From the NCBI RefSeq assembly GCF_014898815.1, contig NW_026515498.1:124001-188000 (forward strand): DNA of 64,000 nucleotides. Reading direction: 5' to 3'. Made by a program: the position numbers and the translations under genes. Positions 32,056 through 45,900 of this stretch are shown in pieces (position 1 is the first letter of the stretch; each line of letters begins with the position of its first letter). The notes under the pieces are model-generated. The model did no database searches. It saw only the letters and a program-made list of their open reading frames with translations, and was not told where the DNA came from. Source of the DNA: Panonychus citri. Taxonomy: Eukaryota > Arthropoda > Arachnida > Trombidiformes > Tetranychidae.

Positions 32056-34928
32056 TTATTTAACTATCCGTTTGCTCATTAACTCTTCCTCGGCCAATTG
32101 TCCTCTAAAATTGCCCACCCTTTCCTTAAATCGTGTTAAAACTTCAATATGATCTTCCAGCGAATCCTCTAATTGGGCAACATAAGAATCAACATCGTAA
32201 TCAACATCGGCGGTCATTTTCAGTAATTGTAAATGAGATGATGACCATTGAGGTAAAGTCTATTGGAGAGAAAAAAAAATAACAAAATCATTGAAAATTA
32301 GTCTCAATTAGTTGGAAAGACAGAATTAATTTTACCTCAACAAATGTCTTGTGAATATCAAGAATTTCATCTTCCAATTCTTGAAGGTGGGATAAAGTTT
32401 CATGGAAATTATATAAATCATCCGGTAAATCCTCCGCCTAAATCAATATGAAAAGATATATAAATCAGTGAAAATGAATATGATTTATGATAGATAGTAA
32501 ATCTCTTACATTTGAATTGTGTAGTAATGCTAAATCATCACCATTCTTGGTTAACATGTCATCATCTTCATATTCAATATTTCTCGGTCCGGGATTATCA
32601 GCTCCAAGCTCTTTTACTCTGTCAGCATATCGAAGGGTATTCAATGAATGCTCACACGATTGCATACCAGGTGAAATCATGGAAATCTATTTAATCATGA
32701 GATTGAAATATTAGTGAAAGTGAAAAGTTATTAACATGACCAATAGTAGACATGGGAATGTAAGATTGAAAATCAATACAGGATGACAATCATAACTTGT
32801 AATAGAGTTACGTATATATTTCAAATGAAATTGTCTAGAGTATTCCGAGTATAATGAACTTTAGATAATTAAAGGTAACTTACCATACAAGTTCTTGAAT
32901 TTTCACCAATAAATGAGTCTCGAAGTACTTGTGTCAATTTACTTGCTCGAAAAGGTAAATGAGCTCCTTTTCTGCCAAGAGCTCTGATACATTCTTTTAA
33001 TGCTAAAAGTGATTTATTAATTTCTGCTCCTTCCATACGAGTTTGTCGATTAGCTGATGATGTATCTGCTCCTCTCTCATTTCCAGCTAAATCAATTAGT
33101 GAGAATTTACCTCGAAGTCGATTGTTATTTTTTCGTTTCAATATTATCTGGAAAACTGCATGAGATCGAGAGGAATGATTATTGGCCGATGTAACACCCG
33201 AAGTACGAATATTATTTCCCATTTGAATCAATTTCAAAACATCATCAACAGTTTCCACTGATCTCTCTTGTAGACCAACAACTTGAACCTGATTTTTGGC
33301 ATCTTCCAACACTCTCAGCTTTGCTTTGTTATTTAGAAGATCAAAAACCTAAACAATAACAACAATTAACAAAAGTAATTAATGTAACAAATATACAATA
33401 AAGGAAGATGAAAGTGAGAGGGAGAATGAAACTGATGAAAACTCACCTTTCCACTGTAAATTTCAAAGAAACTAGCATAGACTACAAAATCTTCATTCCG
33501 ATATTTAGGAGATTTAACAAGTTTAAATACATCTCGTGCTGCCAAATAGTAAATACCTCGGGATGAGTCTTGAGATTTACCATTGAAATCACCTCCCATT
33601 GTATGAGTTTTACCACTTCCAGTTTGACCATAGGCGAAACAAGTAGCCATTCCGCCTTCAAATATTGTCTGTACAAGAGGCTTGGCGGTATATCTATAAA
33701 TCAGCTCATTATCAGCGGTTTCATCAAATGCATAATCAAATCTAAACATATGATTCTCCAAGTAACGTGTTAAATCAACTTTATGTTTAGGCTCATGAAC
33801 AACAATTAAATCTTTTGAGGGCACAGTTATCACATCGATATCTTTCTTTCCAACTTCTTTCTTATTCATTGGCCTTTTTCTTACAGCGACACAAATTTGT
33901 TGATATGCAACCGGATCTCCCATACTTAATGGTTTATATTCAATTTGTGATCGATATTCACGAATCATTCCTAAAAATTCCCAATTTGGATTCCCTTGAT
34001 CAACAGCTGACATTAAATCTTGTTTCTCTTGTTTCTGTTCTGCTTGACGGTTTCTCCTTTCTTCTCGTTGTTTCTTAATTCTGTCAACCTCTTTAACTAC
34101 ATTCGATCGTCGCCTTGACTGCGCTGTATTAGCTGCAGCAGATTTTTGGGCTATAGTTTGATTAAGTGTCGACTGGTTGATTAAACCACAAGGAGCTGAT
34201 GTTAGAACTGTCGGCAAGGCTTCCGGTATACTCATTCCATTGCCATTGCTGATTGTTGTCCGTTGATTTTGCCTCATTCGAAGTGATCCCTTGGTTGAAT
34301 TAAGAGCAGCAACTGATGGTCGAGGTGGTAGAACCTGAAACCAATAGATGTCATCAAAAGATAAATTAGAAAAACAAAGAAATATTACAATCAGACATTC
34401 AATATAAGACTAGATTCCAAGAATTTACAGCAACAATACCTCTTCACTATTGTACTTATCATTGGTAAGCAAGTAAAGAGAAAAAAAGAGAAAATGTTAT
34501 TGTTAGTATGTGATGAGAGATTAGAAGAGAATTTAAGATGAATAGATGGACATACACACCCAAAGGTGAAATTTTGGAAAAAGTAAAAAAAGAAGAAAAA
34601 ATTTGACAAGAACATGTAATGTTTCTTGATTGGAGAATAAGAAACATGAAGATGTTGTTGAAATTTTTAAAAGTCCACAGGAATAAGAGGTATTACTTAC
34701 CCTTCTTGGAGCAACAGTTTTACTCTGATTTGAAGATTCATCACAAAGATTAGGGTTAAGTAAGTAAACAGATTCAAAATCAATCTCTTTTCCTTTAATT
34801 TCTTCCGATTCCGACCATTCAACTGTAACACTCCTATTCACATAATCAACATTACTTATAACAGCAGAATGAATTCGACCATTTGTACGTTGAATATCGA
34901 CATCTAAACCAATTCGAAGTTTCTCCAT
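32056..34928 (-). CDS. Kinesin-13 (KIF2/MCAK-type microtubule depolymerase)
   Basis: Six exons: 34928-34701, 34334-33447, 33348-32884, 32686-32510, 32437-32336 and 32259-32056, giving 687 residues. The motor is central, as in M-kinesins, preceded by a basic, charged neck (VVKEVDRIKKQREERR, ~155-175). Key motifs: KVD of the depolymerase finger (261-263), P-loop GQTGSGKT (312-319), switch I NNHSSRSH (428-435), switch II DLAGNERG (458-465), and TCM..ISPGMQSCEHSLNTLRYADRVKEL at the motor end. The N-terminus MEKLRIGLDVDIQRTNGRIHSA is the kinesin-13 start. It removes tubulin from microtubule ends in spindles and in interphase. AATAAA overlaps the TAA stop. The third intron (32687-32883) and the first (34335-34700) hold nothing else evident. 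Confidence 0.96.
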
Positions 34929-37435
34929 AATTAATTATTCCGAATGATAGAAAATAAAAAAATTAAAATAGAAAAAAAACCAAAGAGACAAATAAAATAT
35001 TCTAAAACCAAACTAACAACTGAAACAGAATTGAAACAACTTCCATTCACTGGAAATGCTACGATTTTCAATCGATCATTTGAATCTTTTCAAAAAACGA
35101 TCAATCGTTTTAATGATCGATCTTTTTTCTTTCTTTTTTCACTTTCTTTTTCTTTGTTTGTTTCCTTTTCTTTCATCTCGATTTATTAATCGATCTGAAC
35201 ATCATCTGGTAGAATGAAGATTAATTGTTGACCGGTTGTCACTTTTTCTATTAAGAGAATTACAATCAGTGAAAACTTTGTAATTAATTGGAAAATAAAT
35301 TACGAGAAAAATGAAAAAATTGATAATCAGAAAATCATCACTGTTTAGTTTACTTTTCTTCCAATAGATGTCGCTAATTGTCGAAATTTTTTTCTTTCCA
35401 AACAAATTGTTTTCTAATTAAATTAATCATCTTTAAATTTTCTTCTTAATCAAATTATTTCTGATGATAATTGAATAAATTGTTAAATGAATTAAGAAAA
35501 TTATCCATTTTAATTCATCAAATTTGTAGATCAATTTTTCTTCGCAAAAGTTGACTAACCTTTAGATTGGATGAATGGAAAAGTCCAAAAGTTTTATTAC
35601 TCTTGTAATGTTAATTTCAATCAATCAGAGCCAAAGAAAATTTGATTTAATCTCCTAAAAATGGCCAACTAACTGAATTAAATCAAAAATGTAGACCAAT
35701 ACTCTTGGATACAATAGAAAACGTTATTTCAACAGAGTCTCATTATCTGGTAGTTGACTGAATCTATCAATCAATTAATCTAATTAGAACCTTCGTTTTA
35801 AATATTTTTACGGTTTTTAGATCAAAATTTATTATTTAAACTTGAATTCTCTTGTTAAATTGTCTGGTACAACTTTTCGCAATCAATCACTCTGAAACTA
35901 AATTGTTAAATCATTACACTGAGATGTACTATTGGATGAACGAAAATCTTTGATTGTTTCCTCGTAGTGGTCAGTGTATTGACCCTTGAAAATTTTTCGC
36001 AAATTTTCACTCCCATGGACACTTGATTATCGATAAGATTGAATATGAACTAGTGAAGGTTATTAATTGCTCTTGATTAACATTATAAGCTCATTTCTTT
36101 GACTCTGAGCAATTGATAAATTTTATATTAATAACTTCACTTGTGATAATTAATTATTTGTGACATTCAAGTTTTGCTAAGAATTGTTGATTATTATTAA
36201 CTTTTTAGATTAAGTGAATGCTAATCAACAAGAAAATCTCAGAAGGAAAATAATGTGAGAAAAAAGTTCTACATGAAAGTCTCAACCTTCAAACAAATTC
36301 TCTAAACAGAACTAAACTTTACATATCAGCGAATAATTTCAATTATCAACCAACAATTAAGAAAAATCTAATAATCATGATTCATGATGAACGAAGTAAA
36401 AAACATGAAACCAAATCAAAAGTTCTAATCAAAAATCTTCATAAACCAAATACCCTAATCTCAATTAGATGCAACATTGTCATCTACACACACTAAAAGC
36501 AGAAACGAAAAAGCAATTAACTTAAATTATTAATAAATTAAATTAAACCACTTCGATAATTAAGATTTTCCTAGCGGAGAAAAGACAACTGATCAATATT
36601 CCAAACACATTGTTGTGCATCTAATTACCCACATAGTTGAATTCAAAACGAAGCACAAACGGTAAAGACTTTTTACGAAAAGTTTCCCCACCGACAGATG
36701 GCGCTACTTTCGATAATCAGGCTCAGTGTTGCGAGAGAAAAATTTTTCAAAAAATTAAGATGAATTAAATTGTCGGTGTTATTTCAACGAGCATTAAATA
36801 ATCAGTTCTTTTTTAATTATTAAAGTGATTATTAAATTAATTAAATTGATAAAATAGTCGATTAAAACTGTTACTTTTGGACGAAGAAAAGATTGATTAA
36901 AGAAAAGAGCATGCGTTAAGTGGCTACTCTCATTTTCCTTTTTTTCTTGTTCTTGTTTTCATTTCGGTTTAGTTGAACACTTACTTTTTATTTGATTGTT
37001 ACAATCAATTTACCTTCATGTTCACATTTTCTTTTTTTTTAATTGTGATTCTAAATGCAATTCAAAGTGATAATCTTTCTGCCAACATTTTAACCAAAAT
37101 TTTCTATTCACCAAACACGGCGAACAACAAAAAGCAAACCAACCTCCATTTTGTTGATTCTAAAATTGTGATCTCTTTCTTGTTCTTTTCTTATTCTTTT
37201 CTCTTGTTACATAATAATCTATATATTGGATAACATTGAAGATACATCAACAATCACAACCAAAGGTCTTCACCTTTTTCTCTCTCTCTCTATAAATATT
37301 ATCGACCTTTTATCGACACAAACAAGAACCAACAAAAAAAAGTGGTTATGTTCACCTTGATCACTACAATCTTAATGTTCTGTTGACAATCATCTGAACC
37401 TCCATCATCTTTACCCTATCATCGTCTTCATCATC
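34929..37435. promoter_or_regulatory. Divergent upstream region of kinesin-13 and the PH gene
   Basis: Near kinesin-13 there are nested inverted repeats with ATCGAT sites (35071-35194). An AGATGTCGCTA element lies at 35367-35377 and CAGATGGCGCTA at 36698-36709. The middle (35400-36650) is AT-rich with nothing identifiable. The last 700 bases probably carry the PH-gene promoter and 5' UTR; the open frame around 36973-37233 is low complexity and not supported. Confidence 0.5.
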
Positions 37436-38881
37436 ATGTCCATCTCAAAGGATGATGAGATTGGTGTCAATTCTAGGATAGTTAAAAAAGGAATCTTATG
37501 GCAACAAAATGGTTCCAGAAAAGGATTTAAGAACATTTTTAAACATAAATGGAAACAACGTTATTTTATTCTTACCAATAGTTACATTGCCTGTTTTAAG
37601 AAAAAGAAAAGTAAAATCTGTGAGATGGGATTGTTTCTATTTAAATTGTCTCTCACAGAGATTAAATCAGTTACCATGATCAATGATACCCTTAATATTA
37701 ACGCTGATTCAATAATCTTATGGGATGGAGATAATTCATTAATCATTGATTGGTTTAATTGTATCAATGATGCCAAAAATAGTTGCCTCAAGCGAACCTC
37801 ATCAAATAGTTCACTAATTAACAGTAAATCAACACCAGTTCTTGATACCAAACGTCTAAACCGAATTTCAGGTAAATTAACTAATCATTTTTCTACACTA
37901 ATTAGTGTAACAATTTTCTATTCTTCCATCTTCATGGTGAACAACAATTAATAATCATTGAAAACACTCACAATCAACATGACAATTTGATCTGTAAATC
38001 ACTTTGTCATTTTATACCTGAGAAAATTTTTCTACTCAATTTACAACCTTTTTCAGAATATTAATTAATCAACTAATTTCTGTTATCTGTTACTTTTTTT
38101 ATTTTCTTTCTCACTGATTAATCTTAATGATTAACTGGCTTGTAATTATATTTAATTAACGGTCATGTTTGCCAAGAAGATTATCCTCTAGGATTAAATA
38201 GAAAAGTTGATTATTAAATGAAAATTATACCGAAAGCAATTAAACATCAAACTATTTTCTTTTCTTTGATAACAATTAAGATAATTGGTGTTCTGTGTCA
38301 TTGAATGTATATTTTGATTTCTCTAATTTTATTGATTATGTTGATAGTAAACAATTCAAATTGATCAATCAAATCAGAACAAATCTTTAAATTGTAAACT
38401 ACCGGAAGAAATTACTGGTTGGACACAATTTAATATCTACAGAAAAACTGTCAACCATTAAAGTTTTAAAAAAAAAATCAACTAAATTGTTTCCATGATC
38501 ATGTTGATAATGATCTGGAATTGAACTTTAATCAATTGAATCTTTTTCTCAATGATCTCTTAAACTTTGATCATTGACAATTTGAAAGTAATTCCTGTGA
38601 TTACTCATTTCTCACTTTCACTTCCTTCAATTTCTTAATCATTTTCATCTCGAATGTTGATCAACACTCAACAATTTATTAATATATTGTTACCATTGAC
38701 AATCTCAACATGATGATGACGATAATGATGACTGATTATTGTATGAATCAAATGTATTGTGTGTAGGTTTTGAAATGATGATTTTGTTTTTCACAATCAA
38801 AACAGTTCCAGTCTCATATTAATTGTTATGTCTCATCGCAAGTTGGATACCATGTAATTAGAAAAATAATAATAATTGACT

Positions 38882-38912
<31 letters not shown>

Positions 38913-39987
38913 TTCAGTTTTATCTGCATATGAACGTCGTCTATCATCAATATCATCCTCCTCTTCATCATCTCACCTTCTTCCAGATCCACCAACTTTC
39001 CCTCGTCTTGCACCACAATGTAAAGGTGTAATTAACAGTTCATCCTCGCACTTCAATACAACCGGTCCACCAGCCTACCATTTGAAACCATGTCCTTTCA
39101 CCTTATCCATATCACCTTCACTTACACAGCGATCACTTTACGCCCAGAAGATACTTTCATCAACCTCATCACCCAATCCAACACCAACCCACTCGAAGTT
39201 TTTTCGTCCCTTTAAATCATCTTTAACCTCAACAACATCATCATCATTCCTACATTATGCCACTCAACCAAGGTTACAATCTTCATCTAATCTTAAATCA
39301 GCTGCATCAGAATTTTCATTCATCTCATTAAGTTCAACTGGTGCATCTCAAGCATCAGCACAGGCTAAAGCACAACAACAACAACAACAACAGCAACAAC
39401 AACAAACACAAGTACTACAGTCAACACCTCAACGTCACTTAATTAATTCACATTCAACTTTACACCAAACTTTACTTCACCAAACACTTTCAAGACACAC
39501 ACCTTCACTGCCATCATCTTCTGGTGGACCTCCGTCATCATGTCCCTCCGATTCACCGAGATTTTTATCCTCTTCACAAAGTCCTTCTCATCATGGTTCT
39601 TTTGATTCAGATTCACCACCACCACCGCCAGTTCCACCTCCACGAATTGGTACAACTGATCGAAGGATTCGTCCTTGCTCATATTATATCGAAGCTGCGA
39701 ATACCTCATCAAGCTATTCTTCAAGTTCCTCCACATCGGCTGGAACAACAACTTCCATGACATTGCCATCCCATAATAGGAAAACATCACCTCTGGTAGA
39801 TAATTTAAAAACTAGTAATAACAACACCTTAAATAATCACAATCATCATCACCATCACCTTAACAACATTATCAACAATGAGAATAATAATAATAATAAT
39901 AATATGAACACATTGAAATCAGGGACAACCAAGAAAAAATCTCGAATGGTTCGTATCATTGAAAATTCAAGTCGACCTTTTCGTTGA
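37436..39987 (+). CDS. PH-domain protein with long Ser/Pro/Gln/Asn-rich tail
   Basis: Exons 37436-37871 and 38918-39987 join in phase to 501 residues. Residues about 15-120 look like a PH domain: IVKKGILWQQNG, the basic patch KGFKNIFKHKWKQRYFILTNS (first strands, phosphoinositide-binding type), and a C-terminal helix with Trp (IIDWFNCINDAKNS). The rest is low complexity: poly-Ser, poly-Gln (coded at 39371-39406), a proline-rich SH3-type stretch PPPPPVPPPR, His and Asn runs, and a basic end (KKKSRMVRIIENSSRPFR). I cannot name an orthologue. It resembles a membrane-recruited adaptor; that is inference. The 1,046-base intron ends in a (CT)n polypyrimidine tract directly before its acceptor. Confidence 0.75.
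38886..38912. repeat. (CT)n microsatellite forming a splice polypyrimidine tract
   Basis: About 13 CT units end five bases before the AG acceptor at 38917 of the PH gene, so repeat length would directly alter the polypyrimidine tract. Confidence 0.95.
39371..39406 (+). repeat. (CAA)n coding poly-glutamine
   Basis: Consecutive CAA codons with one CAG interruption encode an uninterrupted Gln run of about 12 residues in the PH protein. Confidence 0.93.
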
Positions 39988-42900
39988 TTAATTTTTAGTC
40001 AAATTAGCGAGATAATCATTTGTAATTATCAACGAGATTAAGATTTATATAGTTTCAGCTTGATTGTAGTCGAGAACAGGAAAGTAACAAATCCTGTCGC
40101 ACTTTCTTGGATTAATGACATTTGGATTAAGTTACCTTAACGGTACGAGAAATGAAAGCATTAAGAATATCTAATAACATCAATACCTCGTACTAGTGCC
40201 AAGCTTTCATATTTACCACCTCCCACTCCTCATCAGACACTCACATACACACACTCTCTCATCCACTACGAGATTAAGTCAACTTAGAAAGTGAGATGAT
40301 GTTTGAAACCAAAAGAAATGGAGGAAAAGAGGAGATGATGATTTTCCAATGCCAATGAATTTTGATCTCTTCGAATCTTTTTGTACATTTTACATTGAAA
40401 TTTATGTATACACAACAACAAGCCACTCGACTTATACACTCACTCACTTGCACATTACCAAGTTTTTGCAATCTTTTTTGTTGGCCATCTTTCATTATTT
40501 ATTTGTTATTAGTATTATCATGAAATTCAGTATGGAAAGTGAAAGGAATCAATTAACTGACCACTTCCAATGGATTAAATGGATTATCTGTGAAAAATTT
40601 GTTCCAACTTATGGATTAACTTTTTTTTTCTTCTCTCTTTCCTTTTCTATTTCCTCCTTTTCCCATTTCCTCTTCCTTTTATCATGTAATGTTGAAATAT
40701 TCTGAATCTACCTTATTCTTTCTTTGTTAATGTGTCTCCTCATCCAACCTTCACCCACTCAAATCCTTCGGTGTTGATCAAGGGTAAAATTCAATTTACG
40801 TACTTACCTTTTTGATTTGTAATTCTAGTTCATCATTATGTTCAATCATCTGTTTCTTCAATCATGTTTCATGAGAAATTCTCAGATTCCCTCTTTCAGA
40901 GCGCAACTAAAACAATAGTCAACCCCTTGTTTCAACTTCCGTTTCCAAGTTATCTTCTTTATCCGTTTTATCATCTTCCTCATCATCTTGATTATCATCA
41001 TTTTCATCTCTCTCTCTCACTTTCAGGCAAAACAAACAAACTGAAACCAAAACTCACTCAATTTGTGTCATAATAACAATGTAGCAAGAAAGAAATCAAC
41101 AAACCAAGGCAGCCAAACAAGCATAATAACATTTCCATCACCAATCTCCTTTTCATAGATTTGTTTCCCTCCGTATTATCAATTTCATCTCCATTGATTC
41201 AGCTAACCATCTCTCTCTCATCACCCACAGTCCATGATGAAAATGATGATTACAAAAGATGAAACTCTGGAACATCAATGAGGAAAAAAATGTCAACCTC
41301 AAAGACAAAAATCATTTCATCTTCATTATTGGTAAAAATACTAAACAAAAAAAAACGAGACCAAGTAAACTCTTTTTTCATCCTCATCTTTCACTCTTTC
41401 TGCTCATACTCATCCCACCATCATCATCATCACCCTCTCTCTCACACTCACTCACTCACTCGCCCACACCATCAGAATTGACCCTTGCAAATTAAATCAC
41501 AAGGAGGAAGTAACTAGGAAAAGTTATATTAATGTACAAATGTAACCTCTTTTTTTGTGTATATAAATTGATGTATAAAAACAAAGACAAACCAAAATAA
41601 TAATAACACTAAATGAAATTAAATCACTTGAAAACTTGTTTACCTTTCACTTGATCCAGTTAATCAATTTGATTAACAATCAACATTTATTACCTTCATC
41701 AAGCCCGATAAGGAGTTAAATTGAATAACAAACTTTTTACTTGATTCACTTTCAGTTAATTGTTAATCAATTTGATTAACTTTATTTAGACAAAACTGGT
41801 TACCTTTAATATAACTTTTTCTGGTTCAAATGTTAATCTGGTTTATCTGGTTTGTTAATTCATTTTCACTTGATGATGAAGATGATTAATAATATATAAA
41901 AATGGTTAATAATAATCAAGAGATTAATTTAAATTAAAGTGAGAGATTAATATGATTATCAATCCGATTGGTTTACAATTTAATAATCATCACAACATTT
42001 TGATTTACAATTTCAACCTGAAACTAAACTGTTTCAGCTAATTGTCATCTTAAATCATTATTATTATTATTATCATTTACTTTCACAATTTAAGGATTTA
42101 ATTTATATATAAATAGCTGAATGTAATTATTTTACCTGTTGTTAAATTGATTGTTGATTTAAAGAAACTGTAATGATTAGGTAAAAGTGATAAATACAAT
42201 CACCTTGAGGCAAAAAGTTGACAAACTTTGACAAAAGTTAATGATATATAATCAAGTTAATTTAATAAAGTTGATCAACAGTAAAACGAAAGCAATTAAC
42301 TAACCAAATTGGATTCAGGTAAGTTACCCAAAAATATCAATTATCATCACTGAATATCATCATGATCCCTCATCCACCCTGTTTAATTATCTTCCACCAC
42401 CCAATTCCTCCTCTTTAGGCTTAATATATGATATATATTTAGCAATCAACGATCAACAATTAACTTTATTTCTGGAAAATGATAATAACATTATTATTAT
42501 TTAAGCAAATCAATTAACATTTATTATCTTGATTCATGTTTACCAATTCAATTCATGTTTTCTTGATTCTAAAAGATTGATTTAACCAACAACAGATTAA
42601 ACTTTTATGGTAAAAGGTTAAATTTAGTTTACTAATTGTGATTAATTTAAACACAGATTACCTGTTAATCTTGAACAAAACAGATCAAATGAATAAAACA
42701 AACATTGAACTTGAAAATGATTAAGATTTAATTTCTATCAATAAAATTGATTTCATGATAATCTTCAACTTTACATGGGAGTTGAATTTGTTATCTGTCA
42801 TTTTATCTTCACCATGAATTCAATGGTTTCTCCTGAGGATTGAGAGCAAATAATTGTAATAATAATAATAAGAGTAACAATTTGATTCTGTTCCATGTTA

Positions 42901-45900
42901 ATTCATCCAAATATATTAATAATAATCTAACAATTCATTGAACCATATATACGATTCATGAAGATAATCATGTTGATGATAATTTATTATTTGAGTTTCA
43001 TCAGAATGATGAATGAAATAACATCATGATAACATTTAGATTAATCTAATATTTTATTTCTCCAAATTATAATTACAATTGATTATCATTGGCTATTCAA
43101 AAATTGTTAATTATGACAAATTACATGATAACTTTGATCATAATTTTCAATGAATACTCAGTAATTAAGTGGCAGAAATAATTTATAATCAAGCAAAGTT
43201 GTTTTGATTGTGGTTGAAAATCATAATCACAAAGCTTCATAATAAACATTACACCAATTTAATTAGAAATTTGTAATAATTATGTTGATTGGACAAAATC
43301 AATTTAATCAACTGATTGTAACACATTAGCTGATATCCCAATCAGGATTATCGTCATCATCATCATCTATTTTTGATCATCTTCATCCAGATCTCATGGT
43401 GGTCATTTCCATTGCTGGTCAATTCACTTGAGAGTAATTTTTATTTTTTCATTTCACTCAGAGGTGGACGGTGGGGCTGAATAGAGTCAGAGAGGAAACA
43501 TCTCAACATCTTCATCATCTTCCCAATTTTATGCTTGTGTTGCATTGTAAATGATGATGACGATGAAGATAATGATGTTTGGAGAGTGGGGAGAACAAAA
43601 AAAGTTCAGTTTCAATTCGTGACTTGACTTTTTCCTCTTCATGTAAGAGAGAGAGAGAGAGAGAGGAGAGGGAAAGACTAATCCACTCTGTATATTCATA
43701 TTGTATCTAATACTAAATTTGTAGCTACTTTTGTCCCTCGTGTGAGTGTTTGTATATATACGGTGAGTTAACTTGAAGCTTGAGTTACCATAATTTTCAA
43801 AGGTTTTCATAAGAATCTGGCTCAATCTCATGGTGGAAACTCAAATATATATCTAATATATTATCATGAGAGAATGATAAAAATAAAAGATGAAGAGAAG
43901 TGGAAAGTGTGAAAGAGAAGGAGAAAAAGTTTTTCGAAGAGAGTGAAAGGAAAAAGTTGAACCTCTTCTAGTGAATAAGATAAAACTACTATTAGAACTA
44001 AATTGGAAAATTGTTCTAACAACTTCTAAGATTATCTCACTTGAATGAATTCGATAGAATCACATCATGATGACTTACATCATCTTTCTACTTATAATCA
44101 AATTGACTAATTGCTCTTAGAGATTAAGTGAAAAACTTCTCAAACCAAATTCGTACTCACAAAGAATCGAACTTTTTTCTTCTCCAATCCAATCCAATCA
44201 TTCGAACTGATTAACTGATCATAAGTGGTTTATCATTCTCACTTCGTCATCTATGTTACTCTAATTGTTTCCATTGCAATCAATAGATAGCAAAGTATCA
44301 TATCAACTGGTCGAACCAATCGAAGGAGAAAATTCTGGTCCAACAATCAACCGAAAATCTTGTCTGATCGAAGTCATTCAACTTTCTTAATTCTTTTGAT
44401 TAATTTCACTTTAATTCTCAATTAAAGGTAGATGATTAACTAAATAATCTCATCTTATTATCTTCATCTTGTTGATCATCTCCATTCTAGAACATGAACA
44501 AATTGTCCTTTGAATGTTTTCTCTCTTTGTGGGTCAAATGGAAAATAAGAAGAAGAAAAAAACTAGGCCAAGTCTCGATCGATAGACTTATAAACGATAA
44601 AAAGACATGACAGAGATGAGGATAAGGATGAGAGAGAAAGATGATAAGGCTTAGAAGAAGATGAGTAGACAACAGTTTAAAGAGTTAGAAGATGATACGA
44701 GAGAGAAAATAAGAGAAAAGAAGATGAGGTTGACATTTTCTCTTTTAAAGACTTTTGTCTAAGCAACGAAAATGAGGATGAAGATACTGAGAATACAGAG
44801 AACTCAGAATCAGATAAGTTACTCAGTTTTCATGGAGAAAGATTTTCCTCCTTCTCGAATAACTAATATCGATAATTACTTTCAATTATAAAGTTCAGAC
44901 GATAATTATTATGGTGATTCTTCATTTTTTTAGCATTTAAGATGATCGATCATTTTGAGATATAATAAATTAGGTTAAGTTATCTGAGTATCATGAAAAT
45001 AGTAATAAAGATGATCAGTTTCAACTTAATCACTTGTACAACACCAGAAATTAAATGAAGGCAGTTTAATAGACAAGGAAAATGATATTATTATTACCAT
45101 GAAATCACATGAAAACAATATGTTACTCAAGAAAAAGGAATAGGAAAATATTGACTCCTTCTCATGATGGATTCAAATTCATATTGATAATTTATTCATT
45201 CATGGAAAGTGATTCAATATGCAAACATGAACATCTCAGGGTAATTTCAATCAATAATAATAATAAAACTGTTTATGACTATTTATCGTGTGTTATCATT
45301 ACAATTGTGAATGATTTAAGTTGGGTGAACATTTGAACAGTAAATGAACCATCACCATGAGCAATTGGGATACAGTGTGTGAAGAGAGTGAGAGAGAGAG
45401 ACGATTGGGAGGCGGAAAGAAGATGTAAAGTTACATCTTCTTTCTGAGAAGGAAAAAAAATCATGAAATCTTTTTCCAGGGAAAAAAAAGGTTAAGGTTA
45501 TTTACTCAAAGAATAACAATTTTTTTCTTATGGTAAATTACTGAATAATCTCAGAGGATTGAATCTTTTTTATCATCAGTGTATATCAACATTGAGACTT
45601 CATCGGTCCGTCTCTTTTGTTAAGTATCTTTTGTTGATGGTCCTTGATGAGGATGAGCATGATTATCATCATGGTAATCGAGGTGGAGAGGAATGAAGAT
45701 AATGCTAAAGATGATGAGGATGCAAAGCTTGAAAGCAAACATGTCATAGGAAATTCATCCAACCATCTTAACTCTCTCTCTCTCTCTCTTTGTTTTTCCA
45801 TCTTTTCATTTCACTATTCCTGTGAAAGTATAAAAAAGTTCAGTGTTCATTGGATATGCTCTGAATCATCATGTTTTTTATTCAGGAAACTCTTCAGGCC

